Positions 20,755 to 31,895 of a stretch of DNA of 64,000 nucleotides are shown here, in pieces. This DNA comes from Semisulcospira habei. Lineage: Eukaryota > Mollusca > Gastropoda > Semisulcospiridae. The position numbers and the translations under genes were made by a program. The first letter of the stretch is position 1. The number at the start of each line of letters is the position of its first letter. Where the stretch lies: positions 165,983,042 through 166,047,041 of the forward strand of contig BTPG01000002.1 of NCBI GenBank assembly GCA_036245525.1. The letters are read 5' to 3'. The notes below the pieces were generated by a model. That model did no database searches and had not been told where the DNA came from. It saw only the letters and a program-made list of their open reading frames with translations.

Positions 20755-22631
20755 GACTAAGTGCCAAAAGGTGATCTCACAAAGAGGACAACTGGGTTGA
20801 AAATCAAAGTTTGACATAAAGTACCAGAAAATGTATTTGGGTGATGTACACTGTATTGGTAATGTGTTTGTAAAAGAAAAAGATAATATCTGAAATGGTT
20901 TTTGAGAAAATGGCCGTTAAAAATTTTAAGTCTGGATATGTCGGACATCAGGTATTGCGACATAGTGCCTCTAAATTGGTGGGATAAAAAACACAAATCT
21001 GTTTCCAAACAGTTAAAATAATAAGTAGTGGTCACAATTGACCTATCCAAACAATTACTGCTCTTTGGCTTAGAATGTTCTAATCCCTGAACATGATTTG
21101 TGTTGCAATACCTGACATCCGACCATATTCAAGTTTTAAAATTTAATATCCTACAAGCAAGAAAAACACACTTTGTCGTGTTATGTATACCACTCACAGG
21201 AATACATGCACACAGAAGAGCACAATGAGAGTCATCTTTGCTGCCCAAATATATTTATTGGCAGTCAGGGCCAGAATTTGTAACATAGGTCGAACATCAG
21301 GATTGCAGCAGATATCCCCGGGATACTTATCAGAAGCCACAAACACAAAGCCTTTCCCCCAGTTTCAAGCACATTATTTAACAAACTAAACAGATATGAA
21401 GAACAAACTGCATACAACTTTCTGATGTAATATACATGATAAAACATGATGTGCTAAACAGTCTGCGCCTGTAAAAATAAAACAAATATTCAAATAAATT
21501 TCATCTGTGTACAGGCTGAGTGCATTATTTTAACTCTGACCCTCAGATTCAGAAGGTCCTAACGGCTATGCAACTGGTTGTCCATAATGGCTCATTTTAA
21601 CAGTGTCTTCTCCCAAAAAAATTCTACAATCCATATGTGTTGAACGTCAGGATTGCAGCAACAAATGTTGCTACAGCAGCGGTCGTCGCAATAAAACTTG
21701 TTATCACAAGAAATCATCTCCATTCTCTAACCTACTGCCTAAAATCAGTACTGGAGTGTCGGGCGATTTAAACTCTTGAAAATGGTCCCTTACAATATTT
21801 ATAAAATAAACATTTGGCTCATAATATTGTCTATAATTACAGTCGAACATCAGAAGTGATCGAACGTCAGATTTATGAAAACAGTTGCGACAAAATGTCA
21901 CGAGTTGTAGCTCTCCATTGACAGACCGGACATTTAAAACAACCATGCTGGAATGTGGCCCATAATGCATCTGTCATAACCGGACGGTCGTAGACCCAAA
22001 AAACCAAAACAACTTCGTTAAACTTGTCAAATAGTTGAACGTCAGATCTTGCGACAAAAACTGGCCGCTCACAATTTTTTTGCCAGCTTAGAAAACTGTG
22101 ACGGAAAAGTAAATTTGAAGCATATCAAATATTCAACGAAAGCGAAACAACGCAATGACGCCATTTCCGGTTTGGGTCAGCGTGCCTTTCTCTAGCACAA
22201 GTTCGCAGAAATTAAGATGCTTCTGTTGCGACAAACCTGATGTCCGACAGAGGCTACTTTCAAGAGCAATAAACAAAAGCATTTCTTACCTTCAAATCTT
22301 GGAAATACACGGATTATAAGATCAACATTCCCCGAACATATGGGCATGGTTAGCACCAGGTTTGTTATTGTTGCTTAAACACGCGAGATCAAAAAAGACC
22401 GACGTCAAATCGTTGTCCGCTTTCCCGGGCCGATTTTTATTGGTGAATTCTGGCGTTTTACAGTATACTCACCAAACGGCTTTATGTTAGGTGCATAAAT
22501 TATTGCCAGTATATCTTCAATCATTCACACACACATTGCACTTGTTAAAGTCAACACATGTCTTTTTAAACAGATTTTAGTTTCCCGCAAAAGAGATCAC
22601 TCACTTTTTGCTCACCTTTTGGCACTTAGTC
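20755..22631. mobile_element. 1.9 kb non-autonomous DNA element with 4-bp target duplication (copy 2)
   Basis: This is the same family as 17475-19570, in the same orientation, with the same inverted ends and flanked by ATAT (20751-20754, 22632-22635). It is shorter because about 220 bp present in copy 1 (near 18395-18620) are missing after 21668. The internal motif recurs at about 20940, 21104, 21289, 21639, 21855, 22037 and 22224. Confidence 0.82.
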
Positions 22632-22786
22632 ATATATAATTCAGATTTATTACTACCACATTACGACCTTGGTACTTGGAGACCGTTGCAGTGACTTACT
22701 GATGTCCTAGTGCAAGCTCCTTAGCAGATTTACTTTTCATTGGCCATATGATGTGAAATTTGGTAAAATGGCTCATGTATTGGGCG

Positions 22787-23177
22787 CCCCCACCCGGGTC
22801 TGCCCTGGGGGACTTGGGTGGGGTTAGGTATTTTTTAGTTCCCAGGGTCACCCTGGTCAGCCCCACAGGGTGGGTTTTTCTCTCTATTCTGGGGCATGTG
22901 TTTCTGTCTACCCTTTGTCCATTCACCTGTATTTGCCTTTTTAAAACTCTCCCTACTGTCTGCACTGCCTGTAGCTCTTGATATTGGATGTGTGTTGCTA
23001 AATGGTCTTAGCTTTATTTAGGCCCCATGTGTTAGGTTTATTTAACGTGTTTGACCGGCTGGCGACATACATTCAATGTTCTGTTTATTTATTTTTTTCA
23101 CACGCCGTGCAGGCACGTCCTGAGAAAGCCTTGTTGCTGTCGGGACGTTAAGCAATGTACAATCAATCAATCAATCA
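22787..23177 (+). mobile_element. SINE family A, full-length copy
   Basis: The 5' end reads CCCCACCCGGGTCTGCC and the 3' end GTTAAGCAATGTACAA plus TCAA repeats. The flanks share TGTATTGGGCG, a target duplication of at least 11 bp, so insertion was by target-primed reverse transcription. Copies share one defined 5' end, unlike truncated LINEs. I see no clear tRNA-type A and B boxes, so the promoter source is unknown. Confidence 0.85.
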
Positions 23178-23189
23178 TGTATTGGGCGA

Positions 23190-25440
23190 TGTACTGGTTT
23201 TCACCATCAACTCCCAGTTTTGGGGCCTGTCAATGAGGTCCAACTGAAACAGAGAGAGAAAAAAGTTACAAATTTTTGTGCAAGAAGTTCAATAAAAGTG
23301 TTTAGCCCTTACAGAGAGAGCACTTTTTATCTGGCCTTAGTTGCGAAATTGAAGCCAGCTGGCCAAGCTACTGCAGGAAGGGGAGAACGGCCACTCCATG
23401 CCTGCCCGACTGTGCTAGCAGGGCAGCGAGCCTATTGACACACCACTACGCAGGTGTTTACAGCTTGGAATGCCAACAAAGGCGTGTACTGTTTTGTGTA
23501 CATTCACAGCGATTTCTCCTCCGTTACTGTGAACCAAGTGTGTGCACACTATTTAAGCCTTTAATTTTATTTCAGTTATTATTTTAATAATAAACGGATG
23601 TTCCGTTTCAAAAGAGGAGGGAGAGAGTGTTAAAACTGAGGGCATTGCCCGTGTACATTTGAGTTTTCAGCATTCAAGTTTGTTGGTCAGCCGTTTTTCA
23701 GTAACCACTTGCCAGTGTTCATGATGTAAAAGAGGTTACAAGTTGTCTTTGATATCACAAACGCAAGCCACACACAGAAACATGCACGCAAGGTTTGAGT
23801 GCTGACAAGATAAAAGTGATGTGAAAATTACACTGACATGTATTTCAGCGCATATGACTTGAGGTCGAAGTACCCAGATGCACTGTGATTTTGAATCCAT
23901 GAAAATGCTTTAGAAACGACTTATTTGCATTCCCTAGGATTCCAGCCCTTCACTAGACACAATGTCTACCCTGCCCTAGCTCTCCTAACATTCATTATTA
24001 TTGCTTATTAGTGCAGAAGTATGCATTCAGATTTTTGTATTTTGACAAGGTCGTCTCTCTTTTTGTCTGCATCCTTAAAACCCAGTGCATGTTTGAAGGG
24101 CTACAATCAGCCATGGATTTGGAAAGGACAGTGATTTTGGCATGGAACAGTCCAACTGAGACTGAACTGCGCGCTTGGGTTTTGATTATACTGTCACACT
24201 GATTGCAGCCTTATGCCATGACATTGGTTTCTCAAAATCTGTTACAGTCATAAGCCGCCATGAGATGGCCTTAGTCGCCTGCTCAGCATTAAACCCCAAT
24301 AACCAACTAAGCACCGAGAACAAAAATAAAAACATTCAGGGGCACAAATAACATTTTCTTTAGTATTGTCGTGGGCAAGGAGGGAGTGGCAGCTCTTTCT
24401 GTAAGGGGTAAACTCTTTGGTCCAATTAATAATGGCCTGTTTTTCTTTCTAATATAAAATTGTATGACTTATTGACCATTCACATGGAGAAAGCAAGATT
24501 TGCCAAACGGACAAATAGTAAATATTCAACTTTGTTAAGTATAGTGTACCTGCCCCCGTTCCATGAAATCCTGGCTTTTGATAGGATGCAGAGCATCCTT
24601 GTTCCTTTGGGGCTGTATTAGTGCACACTCCTTGCAAAGGCTCACATATGATTCAACCATTCTTCTTGTGATGCCATAGATCACATGTGAGTGCCGTTAA
24701 TGACATGTTGAGCTGAAGAGACAAAGAGATTTACAGAATACATATTTTCTGAGACATTGCTGATTTAATATGCAAATTACTATTTACTTTTACTGCTCTA
24801 GAAAGGGGGGGGGGGGGGGGGGCCATGTTTTCACAGGTTCAAAAGCCAATGTTTTTCTTTTATCAAGACACTTGAATATTTGATCACGTCAGTGGTGGGT
24901 TGGAAAGGTCAGGGTGGCAAAGTTCACAGTGCTTTTGTGGATCAGTTATACACGTGATACATCATTTCACAGTGAACTAAAGGCACACGATTCTCATGCC
25001 CCCATCTTAAAGTAGAGTACAGTAGAGAGGCACAGACAGAAGTGAGGTTTTGTTGCATAATATAAATGTACATGCAACACATCAAACAGGATAAATGATT
25101 TATAAAATCTGAAAATGCTTATGTGCTTACATGTTGAAAAGTCAGTTAACTCTTCATATGGCCGTTTGCTGATGACATCAAATATATGATCATCTGGTAC
25201 AACACACAGATCCTGGAAAAGAAAGGAGAGGTGAAAAATTGTGAGAAAACTAGAAGTTCATGGTACAATGTCAGTCTTGCTGTAATTTGTTTGAATTGAG
25301 GTTGACTGTACCTACATACAGGATACAAGATATACTGTACCTACATACAGGATGCAAGATATACTGCTGTGCACACGCATGCTTTTCTGACAGCACATTA
25401 ATGTGAGCGTGTGTGTGAGAGAGAAATATGTCATATCTGG
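23190..25440. other. No feature recognised
   Basis: About 2.2 kb of ordinary AT-rich sequence with short unsupported open frames. A G run lies at 24805-24822. Confidence 0.4.
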
Positions 25441-25449
25441 GTGGGTTTT

Positions 25450-25730
25450 TTTTTTTCTTTGATACTATTTTTCAACTTTAAACCCAAAACTTGGTATAGA
25501 GGTACCTGATGATAACGCCTTTCTATGTGTATGACCCCTTGGAAAGGTCAAGGGTCACAGGAGGTTGGCAAGTGTGTGAAAACTAGTTTTTATCAAAGTA
25601 TTTGCAAACTTCTCAATCAAATTTGGCATAAAAGCAGCTGATGCTAACACTTTTCTAAGCATTATAATTTAGTTAACCTCCCAAAAGATCAGGGGGCACA
25701 GAGGGTTGACAAATGTGAGAAAAATATATG
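25450..25730 (+). repeat. Fragment of the AGGTCA-bearing dispersed repeat
   Basis: A perfect AGGTCAAGGGTCA lies at 25545-25557, in the same context (GGTATAGAGGTACCTGATGA and CGCCTTTCTATG upstream) as at 5410-6250. Confidence 0.65.
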
Positions 25731-25813
25731 TATCAGAGACAACTCTAATTTCACTGTACAAAACCCAAACCTTATGTTTAGACACTTGAACACTTGCTCA
25801 TTTCATTGACCTG

Positions 25814-26193
25814 CCCCACCCGGGTCTGCCCTGGGGGACTTGGGTGGGGTTAGGTATTTTTTAGTTCCCAGGGTCACCCTGGTCAGCCCCACAGGGTGGG
25901 TTTATCTCTCTATTCTGGGGCATGTCCATTCACCTGTATTTGCCTTTTGAAAACTCTCCCTACTAGTAGTCTGCACTGCCTGTAGCTCTTGATATTGGAT
26001 GTGTGTTTCTAAATGGTCTTAGCTTTATTTAGGCCCATGTGTTAGGTTTATTTAATGTATTTGACCGGCTGGCGACATACATTCAATGTTCTGTTTAGTT
26101 TTTTTTTGTTTTTTGTTTTTCACAAGCAGTGCAGGCACGTCCTGAGAAAGCCTTGTTGCTGTCGGGACGTTAAGCAATGTACAATCAATCAAT
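25814..26193 (+). mobile_element. SINE family A copy
   Basis: Same 5' and 3' ends as the copy at 22787. CATTGACCTG occurs at 25804-25813 and again at 26194-26203, a target duplication of about 10 bp. Confidence 0.85.
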
Positions 26194-26286
26194 CATTGAC
26201 CTGTTGGAAAGATCATGGTCACACTTATTGTGTGGATTGGTCATACACGTTCTTTTGTGGACTGCGCTATCAGTCCAGATGCACAA

Positions 26287-26359
26287 ACTTCTATAGTGTA
26301 ACTGGCTAACATGTCCACTGTCTTGGTGGAAGATCCAGGTTCAAATCCTGGTGGAAGTA
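26287..26359 (+). tRNA. tRNA-like sequence, probably a tRNA pseudogene or SINE head
   Basis: Seventy-three bases fold by eye into a cloverleaf. The acceptor stem is ACTTCTA with TGGAAGT (one G-T pair). The D arm has GG in its loop. The anticodon stem is TCCAC with GTGGA, and the T arm is CCAGG-TTCAAAT-CCTGG. The nominal anticodon is TCT, but position 33 is G instead of the invariant T and the D stem has a weak pair, so a working tRNA is unlikely. Confidence 0.5.
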
Positions 26360-26524
26360 CGAGTTTGGCTGAGGCGAAGTCCATAAGAACTGTGTTTTCA
26401 CTGAAAATGTATTCTAAATTTATCAGATGTTGAACTAGCTGTTGGCAAGCAATAACATTTTGACACTGTTTTTTTTTTAAAGGAGGTTCACCCGTGTTCT
26501 TGTTATACCTCAATGATATCTGTA

Positions 26525-26800
26525 AATCACCACCCCCCAACCACCCACCCCCTACCCAAAAAAAAAAAAATATCCCGTAAAAAATCTAATAAACATTAAC
26601 GATATATCTGCCCACCCCCCACCAACAACAAAAAAATGTTCTGGCATATATTGTTACTATGCATGCATGTGTAAGATTGACATGGATGTTGGCTCTTACC
26701 CCCCCCCCCCCACCCCCCCAACCCCCGTCCCCCCAATCCTAAAAAAAACACATTGTTACTATGCATGTATGTGTAAGCTTGGCATGGATGTTGGTTGTTC
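26525..26800. repeat. C-rich and A-rich low-complexity block with a 103-bp direct duplication
   Basis: A unit starting ATTGTTACTATGCATG occurs at about 26650 and 26753, each followed by TGGATGTTGG. Long C and A runs surround them. Open frames here are artefacts of base composition. Confidence 0.6.
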
Positions 26801-27054
26801 ATTGCTTGCACGAAACAGTTCAGGTTTACAATTGTTCAGTTCAAGTTAGATGTTCTGGCCAACACGAACGAAGAAAACGAAAACTGGCATAAAAGTCTTG
26901 AGTGTTTTAGAAACAAATGCGTCTATCCTCTCCACTTCCGTTCAAAACATAACTCTGCCATACAGCTTTCAATGTACACCAGCAAGAACAGAAGTGCTTG
27001 AAAACTTACTACCATTGAATGTTTTCAGCAAATAAATTTACTAAATCCAATTGC

Positions 27055-29145
27055 TATTAATAATAATAAATAATAACAGTATTTATAATGCGCTTATCTT
27101 ATAATAATTATAACTCTAAGCGCGCACTCACAACTCGCGCACGCATGTGCACGCTTTAGGCAACGACTCGCGTACCACAAATAGTGAAATACATTACGAC
27201 AGTCAGCTTGGGGTGGGGGGTGTGGTGATATAGTGCTAGAACTTTTGAAAGAGGTGAGTTTTGAGGGCAGACTGGAAGGAGGAGAGAGAGTGTTTCTGAC
27301 GGAGAGAGAGTGTGAGAGTGTTCCAGGTGGATGGACCGTGTACAGAGAAGGAGCGGGGGCCGAAAGTGCTGAGTTTGGTGCGGGAGATGTGGAGGCGGAG
27401 CGGGGAGGAGTGTAGGGGTGAAGTAAGTTTGAGAGATAGGCAGGAGCGCAGTTGTTCAGGGATTTGTAGCAGAGAGACAGAATCTTGTATTGGATGCGTA
27501 GGGGGATGGGAAGCCAGTGAAGGAGTTTGAGCAGGGGAGTGATGTGGTCGGATTTTTTCTTTCTGAGGACAAGGCGAGAAGCATTGTTCTGGACGCGCTG
27601 GAGAGTGAAAGTGGTGGAGTGAGGGAGGCCGGAAAGGAGAGAGTTGCAATAGTCGATGTGAGATAGGATGAGAGAGACAGCAAGCTTGGTGGCAGCTTCG
27701 GTAGTGAGGTATTTTCTGATCTGACTGATGCGGCGGAGGTGGAAATAGCATGCCTGGGCCGTGGCGGAGACGAAGCTGGTCATGGAAAGAGAGGAATCGA
27801 GGATAACGCCGAGGTTTCTAGCCGAGGGAGATGGGGGTGCTGTCGAGTTGAAGATGGAGAGAGGGAGGGAGCTGGGAAAGTTTCTGACGAGTGCCTACCA
27901 GCATGGCTTCCGTTTTGTCGTCGTTCAGTTTGAGCTTGTTTGCTGTCATCCAGTTTTTCACGTCTTCGTAGCAGTCAGCCGTGAGAGTCAGTAGTGACTG
28001 AGTGTTGTCGAGTTTGTCTTTGTCTAGTAGTTGTGAGTCGTCAGCGTAGAGGTGGTGGTGTATGTGGTGAGACTGGATGAAGTTGGACAGGAGAGAGGTG
28101 TAGAGTGTGAAAAGGACCGGGCTCAGGACGGACCCCTGTGGAACTCCGCAGGAGAGCGTGACTGGGTTGGAGGAGACGCCGTCGATGGTGACGGACTGCT
28201 GTCTGTCGGAGAGGTAGGAGAGAAACCAGGAGTGAGCAGAGTCGGTGATGCCAAAGGAGTGGTGAAGGCGGTGGAGGAGGATAGAGTGGTCTATAGTGTC
28301 GAAGGCGGCAGAGAGGTCGAGTAGCGTAAGAAGGGAGATGTTGCCCGAGTCGGTCGAGAGAAGCAGGTCGTTTAAGATATGTAGAAGGGCTGTTTCAGTG
28401 CTGTGATGTTTTCGATAGGCAGACTAGAAGGGACTGAGGAGGTTGTTGTCGGCGAGGTGAAGGTTCAGCTGGTTGAGAACAACTTTCTCAAGAAGCTTGG
28501 ACAGGAAAGAGAGATTGGAGACTGGGCGATATTTTTTGAGTTCGTTTGGGTCAAGGTTGTGTTTCTTGAGGAGAGGACAGACGATGGCGGACTTGAAGAT
28601 ATCGTGGACGGAGCCGTTCTCTAGTGATGTGTTGATGATGTCGGTAATGAAGGGCAGAAGTTTTGGAAGGCCGTCCCGGTAGAGAGAAGCTGGGAGGGGG
28701 TCTAGTTCGCAGGTTTTGAGGACTTCATCCTGAGAGACGGGGCGGAAGGACGGGAGGGGGGGGGGGGGGTGCCGGAAAAGGGGAGGTCGGGAGGGCAAGG
28801 GGGAGAAGGCAGAGTGTCGAGTGTGTTGCGCAGAGTTTGAATTTTGTCGGAGTATAGGTGGAAAAAGCGGACGGGAGTTCTTCTTTGCTGTGTGTGTTGG
28901 GGAGAGGAGAGTCTTTATAAGTGCCTAGGAGTGTGTTCATGGTAGCGTAGAGGGTTTTGGAAGAAGTTGATTCCAGGATTTTGTTTTGAAGGTGTTTACG
29001 TTTGGAGTCGGAGATCATTCTGCAGACTTTGGATCTAGTTGTTTGGAAGATCTGTCTGTGAACGGTGAGGTCAGATGAGCGCCAGCGGCGTTCCGCTTGT
29101 CGGCGCTCGCGCTTGGCCTCAGCTATGTCGTCAGTGAGCCTGGGG
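27055..29145 (-). pseudogene. L2/CR1-like LINE reverse transcriptase, decayed and 5'-truncated
   Basis: This is a longer copy of the family at 3775-5062. The (ATT)n tail and 3' UTR are at 27055-27230. On the minus strand the reading runs from about 29145 (KRERRQAERRWRSSDLTVHR, MISDSKRKHLQNKIL) through the polymerase start (28798-28424, YRPVSNLSFLSKLLEKVV) and the YADDSQLL box near 28040 to the C-terminus near 27236. Lesions include a TAG at 28424-28426 where related copies continue, a frameshift near 27815-27830 and another near 27390. A poly-G run near 28759 falls inside the coding region. Confidence 0.85.
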
Positions 29146-29149
29146 GATG

Positions 29150-30391
29150 GGGGTCGGTTGTCTATTCATTTTCACCATCGTCTTATTCACCTTTTGCTGC
29201 TGTTTATCACGATCTTTCTCTGACTTTTGAATCTCATAGCGTAGCCTTAAAGCCTGCACATGTCCGTACATCTCAGGGCATTTATTACTCAGAAGCACCT
29301 GTAATGTTCAGGACCTGACACACATGCACGACTGATACAAGCTCAAGAATTGACTCCAATACGGGTGTGATATCTCCACTACGGGTCGTGATTATTGCGT
29401 TTGTTGTTGTCTTGTTTTGTTTTTGGGTTTGTTTTTTGGTGTTTGTTCTTTTCTTTCTTTGGGGGAGCGGGGGTAGGGGGGGGGGGTAGGGTCCCGTGAG
29501 AGAGGGGGGGGGGGTAGGGGGGGGGAGGATTGCTGTGTCTGGGGAATATTACATGTTGTGGAATCAGACCTGACAAGAATACCCTTTCCCTCCTCTTCCC
29601 TACCCTCCCCCCTCCCCCCCCCCCCCCCCTCCCACACGCACACCTTTTTTTTTTTTAAAGTCATGACGTTTGAAACTTTCACTCCAGACATATGTTATGA
29701 TGTAGTCGTAGTAACCGTTGTTTGGAGTGAGTGTCGCTTTTATTTCGTGTCACGCATATTTACGGACCCTGTGTATACTCGAACGCAGAGATGAAAATAC
29801 CGGCGCGACCCCCGATCCGTCCAGGCAACAGCAAAGATGTTCTTTCTGTCCCTTCTATTTATAGAAGGGACTTTTAAGGACGGACCTCAGTGGGGCAAAT
29901 TTAATAGCATGTCCATGGTGTCAAAGGCGGGCAGGCCTAAACCATGTCTCTATCAATTACAGTAACAAGATAAAAATTACGTCATGTCTAGTTACGCTAA
30001 CCTCGCTGCTGAACGTACATGTGGCGCAAAGTGCCGTGTGTGCGTATGTGTGTGTGCGCGCGCGCGCGTATATATGTAAACAAGAAAATCTCCGATATTT
30101 CTGTACACACAAGCTTCAAAATTGGCGAAATACTTTCTGAAAAAGGGTGGCTAAGAGAGCCTCCGAGCATATTGTAATTGAATGTCTCATTAAAGACATA
30201 AACAACCGGCGTTTATAGGAAGTCGGTGGACCCCGATTAGATATTGTAATTTTTGTCATATTTACTTGAAATTTTGGATAAAGACATTAGATGAGTTCGT
30301 TAGCCAGCTTTGTAGAGCCTGATGCGCCTGTAGAGCGCATGGGGATCTATGTTTCTTGAAGATGTTTGGAGCGAGCGCGCATGCACGCACT

Positions 30392-30460
<69 letters not shown>

Positions 30461-30745
30461 ACACACACACACACATCGTCAGTCGCGCTCTCAGAAGAGC
30501 GTGCAGTGACCCGATATAGCTAATTTGGAGAAAGACCCGGCATTGGATGAGTTCTTTAGCCAGCTGTGTACCCTTTCAACTTCTTTAGTATAAATTAATT
30601 CTTTGCAGAAAAAGCAAACAAACAGCAAAAACCCTTGACATCTGGAGAATCGAGTCAGACAGTGGCGGTGACGTAAAAGAAACAACTTCGTCACCACGCA
30701 GATATACTCTAAATATGACATAATTCGCTCGCTCGCTCGCTCTCT
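29150..30745. other. No gene; low-complexity tracts
   Basis: G-rich tracts (29458-29527) face C-rich tracts (29585-29635) about 130 bp away and could pair or form quadruplexes. An (AC)n microsatellite lies at 30392-30475, and CGCTCGCTCG repeats near 30726-30742. Open frames across them are repeat translations. Confidence 0.5.
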
Positions 30746-30747
30746 TT

Positions 30748-31895
30748 CTCTTTCCAAAATTGAAACAATGCTCCTCCAACGCGCCAAAAACACCAGCTTC
30801 ACCCATCCCCTCTAAACCTTGCCATTGGCAATGATCTAGTTAAGCAAGTGTCGGAACATACTCTACTTGGTGTAGTTATCGACGATCACTTTCAGTGGCA
30901 ATCACATGTTGACAAAATTTGCAAAGCCGTGTCTAAAAAACTTATTCTTCTGTCACGCTTAAAACGCATTATAGATCTTCCAACTACAAAACTATTTTAC
31001 AATGCCTATATCAAGCCTCATTTTGACTATTCCTCCCCTATATGGAATGGCTGCTGTGAAAATCACTACGGGCCAAAGACTTAACCCGCTCCACCGCCGC
31101 GCAGCAAAGCTAATACTACCATGTTCACATTTGACCACGGACGAAACACTTGTCCAACTAAACATGTTGCCATTGCAAAAGCACCCCCTCGTCAATAAAG
31201 CGATGATGTCGCAGAAAATCGTCGATGGCAAAGCTCCACAGTATTTACTTAAACATGTTCCGACGTGACATTCGCAAACTCGCTGCATAAACCAGAGGAA
31301 CAATCTTGTCGTGACTCGCCCTAGAATTGATCTGTTTAATACTAGCTTTTATTTTTTGGGTGCATCCCTATGGAACTCCTTACCAGCAAAAGTAAAATCG
31401 CTTAAATCTCATAAGACATTTAGAAATGCTCCCTTCAAATTATTCTTCAGACCTCGACTTACTTCATTTTACTCATTTAACGCTCAGTTATATATACCTG
31501 GCTGGGTAATACGCTAAGAATGGCAGAGGCTGAGAACAGAGGGAGCTTGTTGCTAAGTCATCAGTGGTGCCTCAGTCAACGGTCGGCAAGACTACGGGAT
31601 ATAGATAGATAGATACCTCAAGTTGTTGTGGCTTACAGCTGCTGATGTTATAATGTAACCAGCATTGCGTGTGCACACACACGCACGCGCGTGCGTGCCA
31701 CTGATGCGTGTCACGCGCGTACGTGTCTGTGTATATAACCCATAGATATGCATGTGTTTGTGTGTGCGTGTGCTTGTTTCGTATGTTGTTGTCTTGATTA
31801 GGTACCATTAGTTATAGCAAGGACAAGTTTGTAATGATGGGCCTGCGCGCCTAAAACCTCTTTCCTTGGAAAATAAAGTCAATCAATCACTCAAT
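30748..31895 (+). pseudogene. Third non-LTR reverse transcriptase fragment with (TCAA)n tail
   Basis: Fragments include LNLAIGNDLVKQVSEH, LGVVIDDHFQWQSHVDKICK, IKPHFDYSSPIWNGC, LHRRAAKLILPCSHLTTDE and GASLWNSLPAKVKSLKS, the C-terminal part of a CR1/L2-group reverse transcriptase distinct from the copies at 3775 and 27055. The frame shifts near 30780 and 31065, and a TGA lies at 31266-31268. The 3' UTR ends with AATAAAG and TCAATCAATC near 31870-31895, the same tail unit as SINE family A. Confidence 0.8.

Noticed and set aside
26241..26540. Minus-strand 99-codon frame containing LPPGFEPGSSTK.
   Set aside because: This phrase is a common translation artefact of a tRNA B-box region, and a tRNA-like cloverleaf lies exactly here on the plus strand.
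27233..27994. Plus-strand frames opposite the LINE at 27055-29145.
   Set aside because: They are antisense shadows of the reverse transcriptase coding region.
30262..30474. Cys-Val repeat protein.
   Set aside because: Translation of an (AC)n microsatellite.
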